A stretch of DNA of 64,000 nt from Hemerocallis citrina (GCA_017893485.1 CM030364.1:246215818-246279817); one strand, 5' to 3'. Shown: positions 1 through 10,331, counted from the stretch's first letter. The notes: generated from the sequence alone by a model not told the origin. Numbers and translations are program-made.

Positions 1-510
1 CTTTTTACGAGCATGTCGTCAACGTACACTTCCATGTTCTGGCCAATCTGGGCCTGGAAAACCTTATTGACGAGGCATTGGTATGTTGCACCTGCATTCT
101 TGAGACCGAACAGCATGACTCTGTAGCAATAAAGGCCCTGGTCGGTAACAAACGATGTCTTCGGGATATCCGGGGGAAACATTCTTATCTGATTGTAACC
201 TGAGAAGGCATCCATGAAGTTGAGGAGCTCATGTCCCGAGGTTGCGTCAATTAGAGTGTCGATACTCGGTAGAGGGAACGGATCTTTGGGGCAGGCCTTG
301 TTGAGGTCGGTGAAATCAATACAGATTCTCCACACCCCATTGGACTTTTTCACCATCACCACATTCGACAACCACTCAGGATAGTTTACCTCCTGTATGA
401 ACCGGGCCTTCAAGAGTTTGTCCACCTCCTCTTTAATAGCGAGCTGGCACTCGGGGGCGAACTTGCGCCTCTTCTGCTGAACCGGTTTGGACCCCGGATC
501 GACGCTCAGG
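1..510 (-). pseudogene. pol: Element A reverse transcriptase, N-terminal two thirds
   Basis: The minus-strand frame is open across this stretch. In order it encodes the [10 protein letters not shown] and [20 protein letters not shown] blocks, the SFxD region ([11 protein letters not shown]), the [13 protein letters not shown] block (Leu where most relatives have Pro) and the catalytic YVDDM motif close to the left edge. The YVDD aspartates are intact, unlike in element B. The C-terminal part lies outside the window. RT of this family copies element RNA in cytoplasmic particles. Confidence 0.85.
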
Positions 511-581
511 CGGTGGACTAAGAGTTCTTCGGAGATACCGGGCATATCTGCAGCTGACCAGGCGAAGAGGTCCTGATTCCT

Positions 582-1239
582 TCAGATGCATTGCACAATG
601 TCTGTGTATAGGGCGGACGGGAGGGTCTTGCTGACAAAGAACTTGTGGGACGGCTCCTGCTCGAAGAAGAGTACCTCTTCCAATTCGTCAACCGGCTCGG
701 ACGTTGGTCGAGCAACATCTTGGGGGATTTCCAGAGTTTCTAAGGAGAGGACAGGTCCGAGGGTAGAGGTCATATAGCACTTGCGAGCTTGCTCCTGATT
801 GCCCCTTACTTTCCCTACTCCGGTCCGAGTGGGGAATTTCATTTTGAGATGATAGGCCGAAGGGACGGCTTCAAGGGCGGCCAAGCCGGGCCTGACCCAA
901 AATAACATTGTAGGCTGCCGGGACATCTACGACCATGAAGTCCATTGACTCCGTACGGGTAGTAAAAGTTTTGCCAGCGGTTACGTCGAGGGTAATTACC
1001 CCTTCAATAGTCACTGGCACTCCCGTGAACCCATGGAGCGTGTAGCCGGCGGGCTTGAGTCTGTCTCGAGAGAGCTTTAGGCCTTTGAAAGCGGCGAGGA
1101 AGAGGATGTTTACGGAGCTGCCATTATCCACAAGTATCCTCTCCACTTTGAAGTTGGCCATGTGGAGACTGATGACGAGTGCGTCACAATGAGGGGTGCG
1201 GACACCTTCAAGATCTTCGTCAGAGAAAGTGACGGGCAC
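582..1239 (-). pseudogene. pol: Element A aspartic protease and linker to RT
   Basis: Two overlapping minus-strand frames (871-1239 and 582-926) together cover the retropepsin region. The active-site motif is VDNGSSVNILF, the plant Tat form of the D-T/S-G triad with Asn in the second position, and B and C share it. A conserved hydrophobic core follows, then the linker with PSAYHLKMKFPT and RGNQEQAR. The frame change near 900 is a small indel relative to the continuous frame in C. Such proteases cleave the gag-pol polyprotein. Confidence 0.8.
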
Positions 1240-2226
1240 TCCGAGGCCTTTGGGAGGAGGGGTGGTTCGGACTTAGTTGACTTCCCTTATGAATGCTTTC
1301 CGAGAGGAGTTGGAGGAGCCCCCCATTGGGCCCCCATGGATGAGGTGGAGGACTCGTTCTTCCTCAAAGTCAGGCGTCTCTTCTCGTTCCGGACGCTTGT
1401 TAGCTCCCCGAGGCGGAGGAGGAAGTTCGGCTCGGTCCTTTCTTACAAACCTGGTCAGCTGCCCTCACTGGATAAGGGCTTCGATCTCGTTCTTTAGGGC
1501 ACGGCAATCGTTGGTGTCATGCCCATGGTCCCGGTGATAGCGGCACCATTTTTCTTTATCTCTTCTCTTGGCGGGGGTGTTCATCCTCGGAGCAGGGGGT
1601 AAGACCCCTTCTTTCTCAACTTCCATCAGAATAGTCGCGACGTTAGTGGTGAGGGGTGTGAACTTCTCGAACCTGGGGGGAGTTCGGCGCTGGCCGGCAT
1701 TGTCCTTTTGGAGCTTCTTGGCTCCTTCCTCCTCCGTTCCTTTTCTCTTAAACCCGGAGGAAGACCCATCCCAGTTGGGTGGCTGCTCGGCCTCTTCGGC
1801 CCGGATATACTTTCACTGCGAAGGAGGAGGTTAGAAAAGTTCTGTGGAGGCTTCTTGACGAGGGAGGAGCGGAGGTTGGAATTGAGGACGTTAGATTGAA
1901 ATGCTGCCTAGCGACCGACTGATCAAGGGATGCTATGGACCTGGCTTCTGCTGTGAATCTCTTCTTCTGGTGGAGGTGTAATAGGGAGATGCTGGTCTTC
2001 TCAGCCCTACGGCTGCTTACGAAATGTGTGACGAAAAGGATTTCGAACTGCTCGAAGGAGAATATTGAGGAGGGGGCAAGGCGAGAGTACTATTCTCGAG
2101 CTGGGCCCTTGAGAGTTGCGGGGAAGGTTTTGCAGAGGAGGGCATCAGAAGCTTGATGGAGGAGCATCAAAGTCTTAAAGCTTTCGATGTGATCAACTGG
2201 ATCGGTCTCCCCGGTGTAAGTTTCAA
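1240..2226 (-). pseudogene. gag: Element A gag C-terminal half, degraded
   Basis: This stretch corresponds to the Retrotrans_gag core and downstream zinc-binding part of C. Matching words in minus-strand frames include SFKTLMLLHQASDALLCKTF and the THFVSSRRAEKTS region, but stops and indels break it into short pieces. The break begins at the end of the N-terminal gag ORF, where a Pro-Pro pair is followed by a stop and a one-base shift compared with the PPQFETY word of B and C. Confidence 0.7.
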
Positions 2227-3132
2227 TTAGGGAGGTTTGAAGCCAAACGGGACTGTTGCATCCACTATGGTTCGGGAGAAAGGGGGTCGGCTAGGACGTA
2301 GGGTCCTCCCCCTAAGCTCCTCTTCTCGGTCTATCTGACCCAGGCGCCTCTTTACTTCATGAAGATGGCGGTACATGGTGTCATCCCTCCGACGGTGATC
2401 GGCCGAGCCCCTGGACTCGTCTTCGTATGAGGGAGAGCGAGGGCTGCGGCGATGGTAACTTCGGGAGCGGCGAGGACTTTGGGTACGCCGGGAGTTGCTG
2501 GGAGCAGGACGAGGAGATGGGGACCGTCGGCGAGGGCTTCGGACTGGAGGAGGGGACGGGGCCTTCGGCTCATTAGGGTTTTGACGGAGGTTGAGAGCCT
2601 GCAGGACGGTCACTTGGAACTGCTGGAACTCGGCATGGGTGATTGGTGCCTCGTTGTTCCTGGGCTGTTGCCGACCCGCTGGGGAGTGCCTTCTTCGGTA
2701 ATGCTCGGGGGACTCTTTCCTCCCTCTGCGGATGGGGGACCTGTAGTGCCGGTGGCGAGGAGACCGCTCGCCCGGATGGTGTTGGCGGGAGGTTCCCTCT
2801 CGGGCCCGCTTTTCATCCAGATGGTGGCGGAGATCATCATCTTTCTGGCGATTGAGGGCGGTATTGTGGCGACCAGAGGCTTGGGAGTGATAGGAGGCCA
2901 TGGAGTCCGTGGAGGCATTGTGGATGGAGACATGCTCTTGATGAAGAGGTTGTTTCTGAGGGTTAGGACCCTTTGGATGCTGGTCGGGAGGGGGAAGGCC
3001 CTGTTGGAGCGGGTCTTCCGCCGGAGGGGGAAGCTGCCCTTGTTGTTGAGCAGGATTGTGGGGGACTTCTTGCTGCTGATCAGGGTTGGGTCCTCGGTTG
3101 GACCCCCTTGACCTGACTTTCCGAGGTGGCAT
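2227..3132 (-). CDS. gag: Element A gag N-terminal region
   Basis: A 301-codon ORF starting MPPRKVRSRG about 50 bp after the primer site, the expected gag start. The product is Pro/Gln-rich at first, then strongly basic with many Arg-Ser, Arg-Arg and His repeats, as is usual for the variable N-terminus of Tat gag, and ends with the RPPFSRTIVDATVPFGFKPP segment that precedes the conserved gag core. Structural capsid role by homology. The stop at its end is a mutation, not the natural terminus. Confidence 0.75.
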   Translation of the reverse strand: MPPRKVRSRGSNRGPNPDQQQEVPHNPAQQQGQLPPPAEDPLQQGLPPPDQHPKGPNPQKQPLHQEHVSIHNASTDSMASYHSQASGRHNTALNRQKDDDLRHHLDEKRAREGTSRQHHPGERSPRHRHYRSPIRRGRKESPEHYRRRHSPAGRQQPRNNEAPITHAEFQQFQVTVLQALNLRQNPNEPKAPSPPPVRSPRRRSPSPRPAPSNSRRTQSPRRSRSYHRRSPRSPSYEDESRGSADHRRRDDTMYRHLHEVKRRLGQIDREEELRGRTLRPSRPPFSRTIVDATVPFGFKPP

Positions 3133-3183
3133 GGCTGGAGAAGATCTGTATTCGGGGAAGAGGAGAGGTTTTTATTCGTTAGT

Positions 3184-3201
3184 TTCCCACAGACGGCGCC
3201 A
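3184..3201 (-). promoter_or_regulatory. Element A primer binding site
   Basis: On the minus strand this reads TGGCGCCGTCTGTGGGAA, three bases inside the LTR end. The same 18-mer follows the LTR of element C (55187-55204) and a mutated version follows that of B. A tRNA 3' end would pair here to prime minus-strand DNA synthesis; I cannot name the tRNA with certainty. Confidence 0.85.
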
Positions 3202-3204
3202 ATC

Positions 3205-3824
3205 TGTTGCCGCTAATTTCGGTGTGGGGGCAAACAGATAGTATTTGTGGATTCTTAGGGAAACTGAATAGTAAACCAGTATACCTGTTCCGCCTGGGTC
3301 TGATCGATGCTCCCGCCGTACACCTGCAAAAAGTGCGAGACACCGGGGTTGTTCCCGGCGACGCACCCTCCGACGCTCAAGTCAGTAATCTGGAAGACTA
3401 TGAGAGAGCGCAAAAACTGGTGAAAGATTGATTACCTCTTCATGGAGATGGATGGGGGTATTTATAGGCGTCTTAGGGAACGGATTAGGAATGTAATCCC
3501 CGTGATCTGAAAAGGAATATTCTCCTTGTAAACAGATTAGAAATGTAATCCCTAATTCCAGGTGGAGGGATAGGCATGAATCAGGGCCGTTGATTAGGAT
3601 CTAATCAGGGGCCCCAATTCTATCCCTCTGATCGGGCTTTATCGCTGGTTGAAACCCGCGCCCGATTGAAGCGGGTCCGTTTGTGGGTTATTGGGTCTTT
3701 ATCGGAGAGACCCAGTGCTCATCTCAGACCCTATTTGTTGGTGAAATCACCGTTTTACTCCTGGGCTTCAAGATTCGTGCCCGATCTGGAGGGTCCCGAC
3801 TAACCCCCATTTTTAGCCATATCA
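3205..3824 (-). repeat. Element A 5' LTR
   Basis: A 620 bp LTR with TG and CA ends. On the plus strand it begins TGTTGCCGCTAATTTCGG next to the primer site and ends AGCCATATCA. On the minus strand the start TGATATGG matches the start of element C's LTR, which fixes the outer boundary. The other LTR of A is outside the window. Confidence 0.82.
3459..3466 (-). promoter_or_regulatory. TATA box in element A LTR
   Basis: On the minus strand the LTR contains CCTATAAATACCCCC. The same CTATAAATACC word sits at equivalent places in the LTRs of B (30289-30296) and C (54848-54855). Confidence 0.65.
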
Positions 3825-4527
3825 GGGGCGTAGGCTAATACTCACAGTTTATCTATATCTCGTAGTAGTCATCGTAGCATGATTAGTTGCATAAGCGGGG
3901 GATTAAACCCTATCAAGTGGATAACGTTAAGGGCTTGCACCAGACCTATGTAGAGTGGGATGCATAGAATCCGACAAGTATGCATTAGAGAGTCAGCATA
4001 TAGCATTGATATTTTCTTGACTTGGTTTTCTACATATTATTTTCTTTTTTCCTACACTTGACACTTAGTTTAGTTTCACTTGATATTTTCATGTTTTACT
4101 TATTATTGTTTTATATTTCATTTATTCTTTCTGTTGATACATGTTGTTTATGATATTATGTTTCATGTTTATTTATGTTGCATTTATTTTTATGTCACTC
4201 ACACCGTTATGGCTGATCCCTGTAGTTTTGGGGGTTAGGGTTATCTCTAGCCTCATGTTTTATAAGTAGTTGCTTATAGCTTTAGATTTGGATGCTTGAG
4301 ATACAATGATGTTATGACTTATGTAAAAATTGTAAAAGAGGTGTTGTAAAGAAAAGATTCTATTTCAAGGTATTGTTTTTCTGCTGTGTTTTGTAAAGAA
4401 CTAATGTAATAAAAGTTGAACATTTTTATCTGTGTTTTTGGCTATGTTTACTATTATAATTGAAGTTGATGCTGGGAATTGTGCCACGTATTTCTGATAT
4501 ATCATATTAGAAATTCGGGGCGCTACA
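3825..4527. repeat. Tekay-like LTR fragment flanking element A
   Basis: This AT-rich stretch ends GAAATTCGGGGCGCTACA, a typical Tekay-type LTR terminus. It shares an ordered set of words with the right end of the LTR at 32285-35593, including CAGACCTATGTAG and GGGATGCATAGAATC. Its left part is missing because element A lies there. Its right end abuts B's accessory gene, so it probably inserted into that gene. No coding potential seen. Confidence 0.7.
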
Positions 4528-6489
4528 TGTGGTTCTTGACGTGGCTCCTTTGCGAAGTCGTATGCTAGAAGAGGGGTCTGAGGAGGACTTGTTAAGGAAG
4601 AGGGCGACCAGGAGGGGTCTGAGGAGGAACCTGTTGAGGAAGAGGGCGACCAGGAGGGGAGCGAAGACGGAATCGAGGGAGAGGGCGACCAAAAGGGCGG
4701 TGAAGGAGGAGCCGAGGGAGTGGTAGGGGAGGAAGAAATGGGTCTCCCGCCTCTTCCCCCGTTGTCGACTCCGTCTCCAGAGAGGAAGCCTCGGCCCCGT
4801 AGGAGGAAAAGAAAGTGGATTCGGCCGGACATTCCGAGCACACCGAACAAGCTCGGAAAAGGGCTTGCGGATCCTCCCCTGACCAATAGGAACTCAGGGT
4901 CAATCAGGATGTATCCTGACGACGTTGAGGAACTTTTCCAATTTACTATAGGGGAGCGTGCATCGGATCGGACCATGATATAGATGGATAGCGTCTAGTG
5001 TGTGCTGAAGGCAGACTACTTGCGATGTTAAGGGCAGCTTACTTCATTCCTCGAGAGTTTGAGCTGCTGATTCCGAGCCCCGATCTTCGTCCAACGACTG
5101 AGTTGGAGAAAAGTTTCTGTATGTTTCCTGAGGACGCTTTTGTCTCGGGACTGAGATTGCCGCTGCACCCGTTTATCAAGAGGGTGCTGAGGTGAGGAGA
5201 GCTGAGTCCGATGCAGTATGGCCCCAACTCGTGGAAGCATCTGGTCTGCTTCATCCTAAAGTTCCAGGAGAAGGGGGTCAAGCTGAGGCTTAAGTATTTC
5301 CGCACCGTCTTGGGGGTGAGCTCGCTCAGATATATGGAGGGGATCTTCTATATGTCACCATGACCCCACAAGAGAGTGATGCATGGCCACCCGGACTCGA
5401 TAAAGGCATGGAAGGAGAAGTACCTCGTTGTTCGGAGCGAGACGCCTTGGGAAATCCCCACAGTTTGGAATTTTTACAAGCCGAACCATAAACCCCCAAG
5501 GAGGAGAGACTTGACGGAAATGGAATGGGCTGAAGTGGATAAAATTATTGAGGGGCACAGCATCGGTTGGCTGCATGTCACAGATTTACATTTGGCTCGA
5601 GCCGGACTGAGCCCAGTGCCCCCTTGTATGTTTTTGTTTCCGCTTTGTTTAATTTTCTGCCTTTGTGTTAACATTTTTTTCTTTTTCTTTTTGCAGCAAT
5701 GGATGCGAAGAAACTTGAGGCGAGGAATGCCCTTCTGGAATTGGCCGCGAAGAGGAGAGACGACAAGGAGAAGGCCGCCAAGGAGAGGCAGCCCCGGTCC
5801 GGGGTCCACCCAGGGGGCGGCCTAAGGATCTTCGGAGCTGCCTTCGAAGAGGTCGAAGAAGAGTCATTCGTCTAAAGGGGTGAAGGAGTTGGGGCCCAGC
5901 TCTAGTGTTCAGAAGGTGACGGACGTCCTGAAGACAGGGACCCCGGGACTTCGACCGGACGCCCAGGAAATGGTGGGCCAGAGGGTTCTAAGGCCGTTCG
6001 CCCCAGATTGGATGGTTATGGAGGGCGACACTCTGACCGAGGGCAACACTCTGACCGAGCGCCTCGAGAAGGAGGTTCAGCTCAAGAAGAGGAATGCCAA
6101 GCGATACCTCTACGAGGGAAAGAAGTTGAAGGACGAGCTGACGGTGGCTCAGGGAGCTCATGCGCTCCTCCAAGCAAAGATGTCCACTCTCCAAGATCAG
6201 GATGCGCGCGAGGTAGTGGCAGTTCAAGCTGTGGCAAAGTTGGCATCTGACGAGTTGGAGATGTCCTCTGCGGACGAGCTGATCCAATCTCAAGACGACG
6301 CCTACAACCGGGCCAAGGAGCACTTCCTGCACCTCTACCCGGAGGCCAAGACCGACCACCTAAACTACGGGTGGGCGCCTCCCATGCTTCCACCAACCCC
6401 CGGGGGGGGAGGAAGACGAGGCTCCGAAGGACCCTCGTCTGGAGGAAGAGGCAGGGGGTGATCTGGCTGCCGAAAAGGTGCCAAAGTAG
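4528..6489 (+). pseudogene. Element B antisense accessory gene
   Basis: A decayed gene on the plus strand, opposite to B's gag-pol, between pol and the missing 3' LTR. In order: an acidic Glu/Gly repeat (about 4580-4735); a basic stretch (RRRKRKWIRP); a region with DAFVSGLRLPLHPF at 5120-5180 that resembles the plant 'putative gypsy-type transposon' domain; a 71 bp intron; then a Lys/Glu-rich coiled coil ending near the AKEHFLHLYPEAKTDHLNYGW word. Stops near 4981 and 5362, and shifts near 5850 and in a G run at about 6405, break it. Element C carries a matching antisense gene. Tat elements such as maize Grande are known to carry an antisense accessory gene; its role here is unknown. Confidence 0.72.
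5626..5696 (+). other. GT-AG intron in element B accessory gene
   Basis: Starts TTGTATGTTTTTG and ends in a long T/C tract followed by TTTTTGCAG. Removing it keeps the frame in phase, joining ...SPVP to MDAKKLEARNALLELAAK. At 71 bp it is near the lower size limit for plant introns. Its presence in a DNA copy shows that the gene is transcribed opposite to the genomic RNA, because an intron in the sense RNA would have been lost in reverse transcription. Confidence 0.65.
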
Positions 6490-6660
6490 TGTAGGATTTT
6501 TACTTTCTTTTTTGATTGTACTTGCCTTGTGCGGACTGGCCACCGCTTTTTGTAACATAATTTTTGAATTTATAAAAACAAAATTTTAGTCGACCCCCAG
6601 TGACTTGTTGTTTTTAGTAAGCTTTCTTAGTGAATCGTTGCGTCTCCCCTGTTTTTGCTA

Positions 6661-6790
6661 GATGAATGAGACTGTTGGGGCCAGGATCAGTTCCGATGAG
6701 GTCCGACGACTTCGAAATAAGCTAGAGTCCAAGGAGAGTGTGTTGATTCGCTATCGTAAGCAGGCTTGCGACCCCCTACTGCCAAGCGCG
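6661..6790 (+). pseudogene. Remnant of second antisense ORF of element B
   Basis: Starts MNETVGARISSDEVRRLRNK just after a pyrimidine tract ending TTTTTGCTAG. In element C the same position holds the antisense ORF at 62998-63501. The intervening sequence is also conserved between B and C (GCGGACTGGCCACCGC at 6533 and, reversed, near 63610), so this is a real shared gene layout. In B it stops within about 40 codons and runs into tandem repeats. Confidence 0.5.
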
Positions 6791-8045
6791 AAGCATTTTT
6801 AGCTTGAAAAAGTTAGGGAATGGCTAGAGGTGAGTGCCGATGGTCGAGCCCCCTTAACTTAGGAGAAGAGTTATCGGGTTGTGGCTCGGAAGCACTGCCC
6901 AGCACGAAGCCTTGTTAGCTTGAAAAAGCTAGGGCGTGGCTCGAGGTGTGTGCCGAGGGTCGAGCCCCCTTAACATAAGAGAAGAGTTGTGGGGTTGTGG
7001 CTCGGAGGCACTGCCAAGCACGAAGCCCTGTTAGCTTGAGAAAGCTAGGGCATGGCTCGAGGTGAGTGCCGAGGGTCGAGCCCCCTTAACTTAAGAGAAG
7101 ATTTGTCGGGTTGTGGCTCAGAGGCACTGCTGAGCGCGAAGCCCTGTTAGCTTAAGAAAGCTAGGGTGTGGCTCGAGGTGAGTGCCGAGGGTTGAGCCCC
7201 CTTAACGTAAGAGAAGAGTTATCGGGTTGTGGCTAGGAGGCACTACCGAGCGCGAAGCCCTGTTAGCTTGAGAAAGCTAGGGTGTGGCTCGAGGTGAGTG
7301 ACGAGGGTCGAGCCCCTTTAACGTAAGAGAAGAGTTGTCTGGTTGTGGTTCGGAAGCACTGCCGAGCGCGAAGCCCTGTTAGCTTGAGAAAGCTAGGGCG
7401 TGGCTCGAGGTGAGTGCCGAGGGTCAATCCCCCTTAATGTAAGACAAGAGTTGTCGGGTTGTAGCTCGGAGGCACTGCCGAGCACGAAGCCCTATTAGCT
7501 TGAGAAAGCTAGGGCGTGGCTCGAGATGAGTGCCGAGGGTCGAGCCCCCTTAACGTAAAAGAAGAGTTGTCGGGTTGTGGCTCGGAGGCCCTGCCAAGCG
7601 CGAAGCCCTGTTAGCTTGAGAAAGCTAGGGCATGGCTCGAGGTGAGTGCCGAAGGTTGAGCCCCCTTAATGTAAGAGAAGAGTTCTCAGGTTGTGGCTCG
7701 GAGGCACTACCGAGCGCGAAGCTCTGTTAGCTTGAGAAAGCTAGGGCATGGCTCGAGGTGAGTACTGAGGGTCGATCCCCCTTAACGTAAGAGAAGAGTT
7801 GTCGGGTTGTAGCTCGGAGGCACTGCCAAGCGCGAAGCCCTGTTAGCTTGAGAAAGCTAGAGCGTGGCTCGAGGTGAGTGCCGAGGGTCTAGCCCCCTTA
7901 ACGTAAGAGAAGAGTTGTCGGGTTGTGGCTCAGCAGCCCCTTAACGTAAGAGAAGAGTTGTCGGGTTGTGGCTCGGAGGCACTGCCGAGCGCGAAGCCCT
8001 ATTAGCTTGAAAAGGTTAGGGCGTGGCTCGAGGTGAGTGCCGAGC
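6760..8045. repeat. 116 bp tandem repeat array, element B 3' region
   Basis: About eleven head-to-tail copies of a 116 bp unit. The word CGAAGCCCTGTTAGC recurs at 7021, 7137 and 7253. Each unit holds a short inverted repeat, TTAGCTTGAGAAAGCTAGGG. Copies differ by scattered substitutions. Tat elements commonly carry such arrays between pol and the 3' LTR. Confidence 0.88.
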
Positions 8046-8206
8046 AACGAGCCCCCTTAACTTGTTGGAAAAGCTTTGGTATGGCTCGAGATTACAACCG
8101 AGTGTCGAGCCTCAAAACTTGTTGGAAAAGCTTTCGTATGGCTCGAGGTTACAACCGAGTGCCGAGCCCCCAAAACCTTTTGGAAAAGCTTTGGTATGGC
8201 TAGAGG
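8046..8206. repeat. 57-58 bp tandem repeats, end of element B array
   Basis: Three copies containing TTGGAAAAGCTTT at 8065, 8122 and 8180, derived from the same GGCTCGAGGT/CGAGCCCC vocabulary as the 116 bp unit. The last copy is cut at 8206-8209 by the junction with element D. Confidence 0.8.
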
Positions 8207-9960
8207 TTATTTTATTTTACTTTACTTTACTAAAGAAAAGGTCTTTTTAATTAATTACAACTAGTGATTTAAAATAAAAGAAAGATCTTTTTAATTAATT
8301 ACAACTAGTGATTTAAAATAAAAGAAAAATCTTTTTAATTAATTACAACTAGTGATTAAAATAAAAGAAAGATCTTTTTAATTGCTTCTACAACTAGTGT
8401 TTAGTAAAGAAAAGAAAGATCTTTTTAATTAATTACAACTAGTGATTAAAATAAAAGAAAGATCTTTTTAATTACTTCTACAACTAGTGTTTAGTAAAGA
8501 AAAGAAAGATCTTTTTAATTAATTACAACTAGTGATTAAAATAAAAGAAAGATCTTTTTAATTACTTCTACAACTAGTGTTTAGTAAAGAAAAGAAAGAT
8601 CTTTTTAATTAATTACAACTAGTGATTAAAATAAAGAAAGATCTTTTTATTAAGTTACAACTAGTGATAAAAAGAAGATCTTTTTTATTAAGTTACAACT
8701 AGTGGTTAAATAAAAAGAAGATATTTTTATTAAGTTACAACTAGTGATAAAAAGAAGATCTTTTTATTAAGTTACAACTAGTGGTTAAATAAAAAGAAGA
8801 TCTTTTTATTAAGTTACAACTAGTGATTAAACAAAAAGAAGATCTTTTTAATTATTTCTACCACTAGTGTTTAGTAAAGAAAGGAAAGATCTTTTTGATT
8901 ATTACATTAGTTCAATCAAGTCCTACAACCAACAATGGTTGTATTGTTCAACAATATGCAATATGTAAGTTTCTTTAGTCCAATAACATACAACAACAAC
9001 TACAATAATAAAGCTATGATCTTTATAAGTTTAGTAGTTACTACTACTACTTTTTACTCTTACTTCTTACTACAACAATACACCCAACAAAACTCAAAGA
9101 AAACAAAACAAGAGGATGAGAAGAAGAAGTCAAACAACCATACAAACAACAAACAAACAAACAACAAACAAACAAAAATCAAAGAAGTGAAGAAACCCCC
9201 ACCTTAGCCCTTTTTTGGAAGAACTAGCTAGCTATTCCTTCTCCTTCCCCTAGCTTTCTTTTTGAACTCTTCTAAGACCTACAAAACAAAACTCTCAAGT
9301 TATTTGTTCTCTCTTTCTTTTCCTTTCCTTCTTTCTTTCTTTCTTTTGTTTTTCTAAAATGAGAGAAGGAGGTGAATGAGGGGGGATTTATAGAAGGAGA
9401 TGGAAGGTGGTAAGTGCACCTCATGGCACAAAATTACCCCAAAAGGGGGGGGGCCGCCATGCTCTAGGAGGGGGGGAGGGTATGGTGTAGACTAGTGAGG
9501 TGGAGTGATAAGGTTTCTAGAAGGGTTTAGTTCTAATCTTATGCATACAATCCTCCTTAAACCTTCTAATCAAACCCTAATTCTTTAATTAAGTAGCCAT
9601 GACAAGCATAAGTATATTGTCCTAAAGTACATACTATATACTAGGTATAAGATACTAAGTACCATACAATTATGTGTATGTGTACATGTATGTGTATACA
9701 AAATCTTCTTATAAAATCCTCATAAAATTCCCAAAAATAATTTAATTTGGAAAATAATAGTAAAATAAATTTTCTTGTTACTTCGGAGAGTCGTGCTACC
9801 AATTTGATGCGCTTTGGATGCGCATCGACCGATAGACGTGCGTAGGCACTGTTTGTGGGCAACCCGGCGAAAATCACCAAAATAGTCCGATTTTGGAGTT
9901 AAAATAAAATAATAATAAAATAATAATTTATGTGAGTTAATATCCGTCCGGGATATTACA
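8207..9960 (-). repeat. Element D 3' LTR, truncated
   Basis: Nearly identical to 15012-16892, with about five substitutions by eye. It is 127 bp shorter, mainly because it has one fewer roughly 90 bp repeat and one fewer roughly 35 bp repeat. It ends GGGATATTACA next to the polypurine tract. About 4 kb of the LTR is missing on the left, where the sequence joins B's tandem repeats. A 90-codon ORF at 8935-9207 is repeated in the other LTR and is low-complexity. Confidence 0.85.
8215..8905. repeat. AGATCTTTTTAATTA tandem array, left LTR of D
   Basis: About fifteen units of 33-47 bp built from AAGATCTTTTTAATTAATTACAACTAGTG and variants, arranged in a roughly 90 bp higher-order period. The matching array in the right LTR is longer. 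Confidence 0.85.
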
Positions 9961-9973
9961 TTACTCCCTCCTT
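9961..9973 (-). promoter_or_regulatory. Element D polypurine tract
   Basis: On the minus strand AAGGAGGGAGTAA directly precedes the LTR start TGTAATATCCC. A polypurine tract here primes plus-strand DNA synthesis and fixes the orientation of D as minus. Confidence 0.82.
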
Positions 9974-10331
9974 AGAATAGTTCTGTCCTCAGAACTACCT
10001 TAAGTTAGGGGAATGAATCGACAAACATGAAACAGTATAGTTGGAGAACAAGAGATGAACCGAAATTTTCCATTGATCATCCATCAAATGGGTTACATTT
10101 ATATGTACATCAACTCCTTGTTTACAAAATGTCATTTCTTCCTAAGTACTAACCTTCTTACCTATACTTCACAAGAGTAGGAGTCAAAATAACAACACAG
10201 TCTTCCTAGACTTACCTGTTTACAAAATGTCACATTTTTTTTTCTAAGTGACATCCTCCCTACCTATACACCACAATTGTAGGGGCCAAAAATCACAAAA
10301 TAACAAAAACAGCTTCTAGGTACCCGACTGC
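9974..10331. other. Element D 3' untranslated internal region
   Basis: Between the ORF stop and the polypurine tract. On the minus strand it includes GGTAGTTCTGAGGACAGAAC just before the polypurine tract, comparable to the conserved pre-PPT word of Tekay-type elements. Two related segments around CATTTTGTAAACA occur near 10130 and 10215. No coding potential seen. Confidence 0.6.

Larger units (their letters stand above)
1..3824 (-). mobile_element. Tat-type Ty3/gypsy element A, 5' part
   Basis: This is the 5' portion of an LTR retrotransposon read right to left: 5' LTR, primer site, gag, protease and the start of reverse transcriptase, continuing beyond the left edge. Gag, protease and RT closely resemble those of element C in this window, and the primer site is of the same type, so A, B and C belong to one Tat-like lineage. 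Coding is broken between gag and protease but the visible RT frame is open. It appears inserted into a Tekay-like LTR; the five bases to its right (GGGGC) are the candidate target duplication, whose partner lies outside the window. Confidence 0.88.

Noticed and set aside
2452..3111. 219-codon plus-strand ORF
   Set aside because: Shadow of the Arg/Ser/Pro-rich gag ORF on the opposite strand.
3205..3824. Reading this LTR as the 3' LTR of element B
   Set aside because: A primer site flanks its left side and no polypurine tract flanks its right, so it is the 5' LTR of element A.
5880..6461. Treating this ORF as a host gene
   Set aside because: It matches the antisense gene of Tat element C and lies in the retroelement 3' region.
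6760..8206. Regular repeats suggesting a CRISPR-like array
   Set aside because: Units are contiguous with no unique spacers, diverge gradually and lie in a plant retrotransposon 3' region.
8935..9207. 90-codon ORF repeated identically at 15867-16139
   Set aside because: It is duplicated only because it lies in both LTRs of D; the product is Asn/Thr/Lys-rich low complexity.
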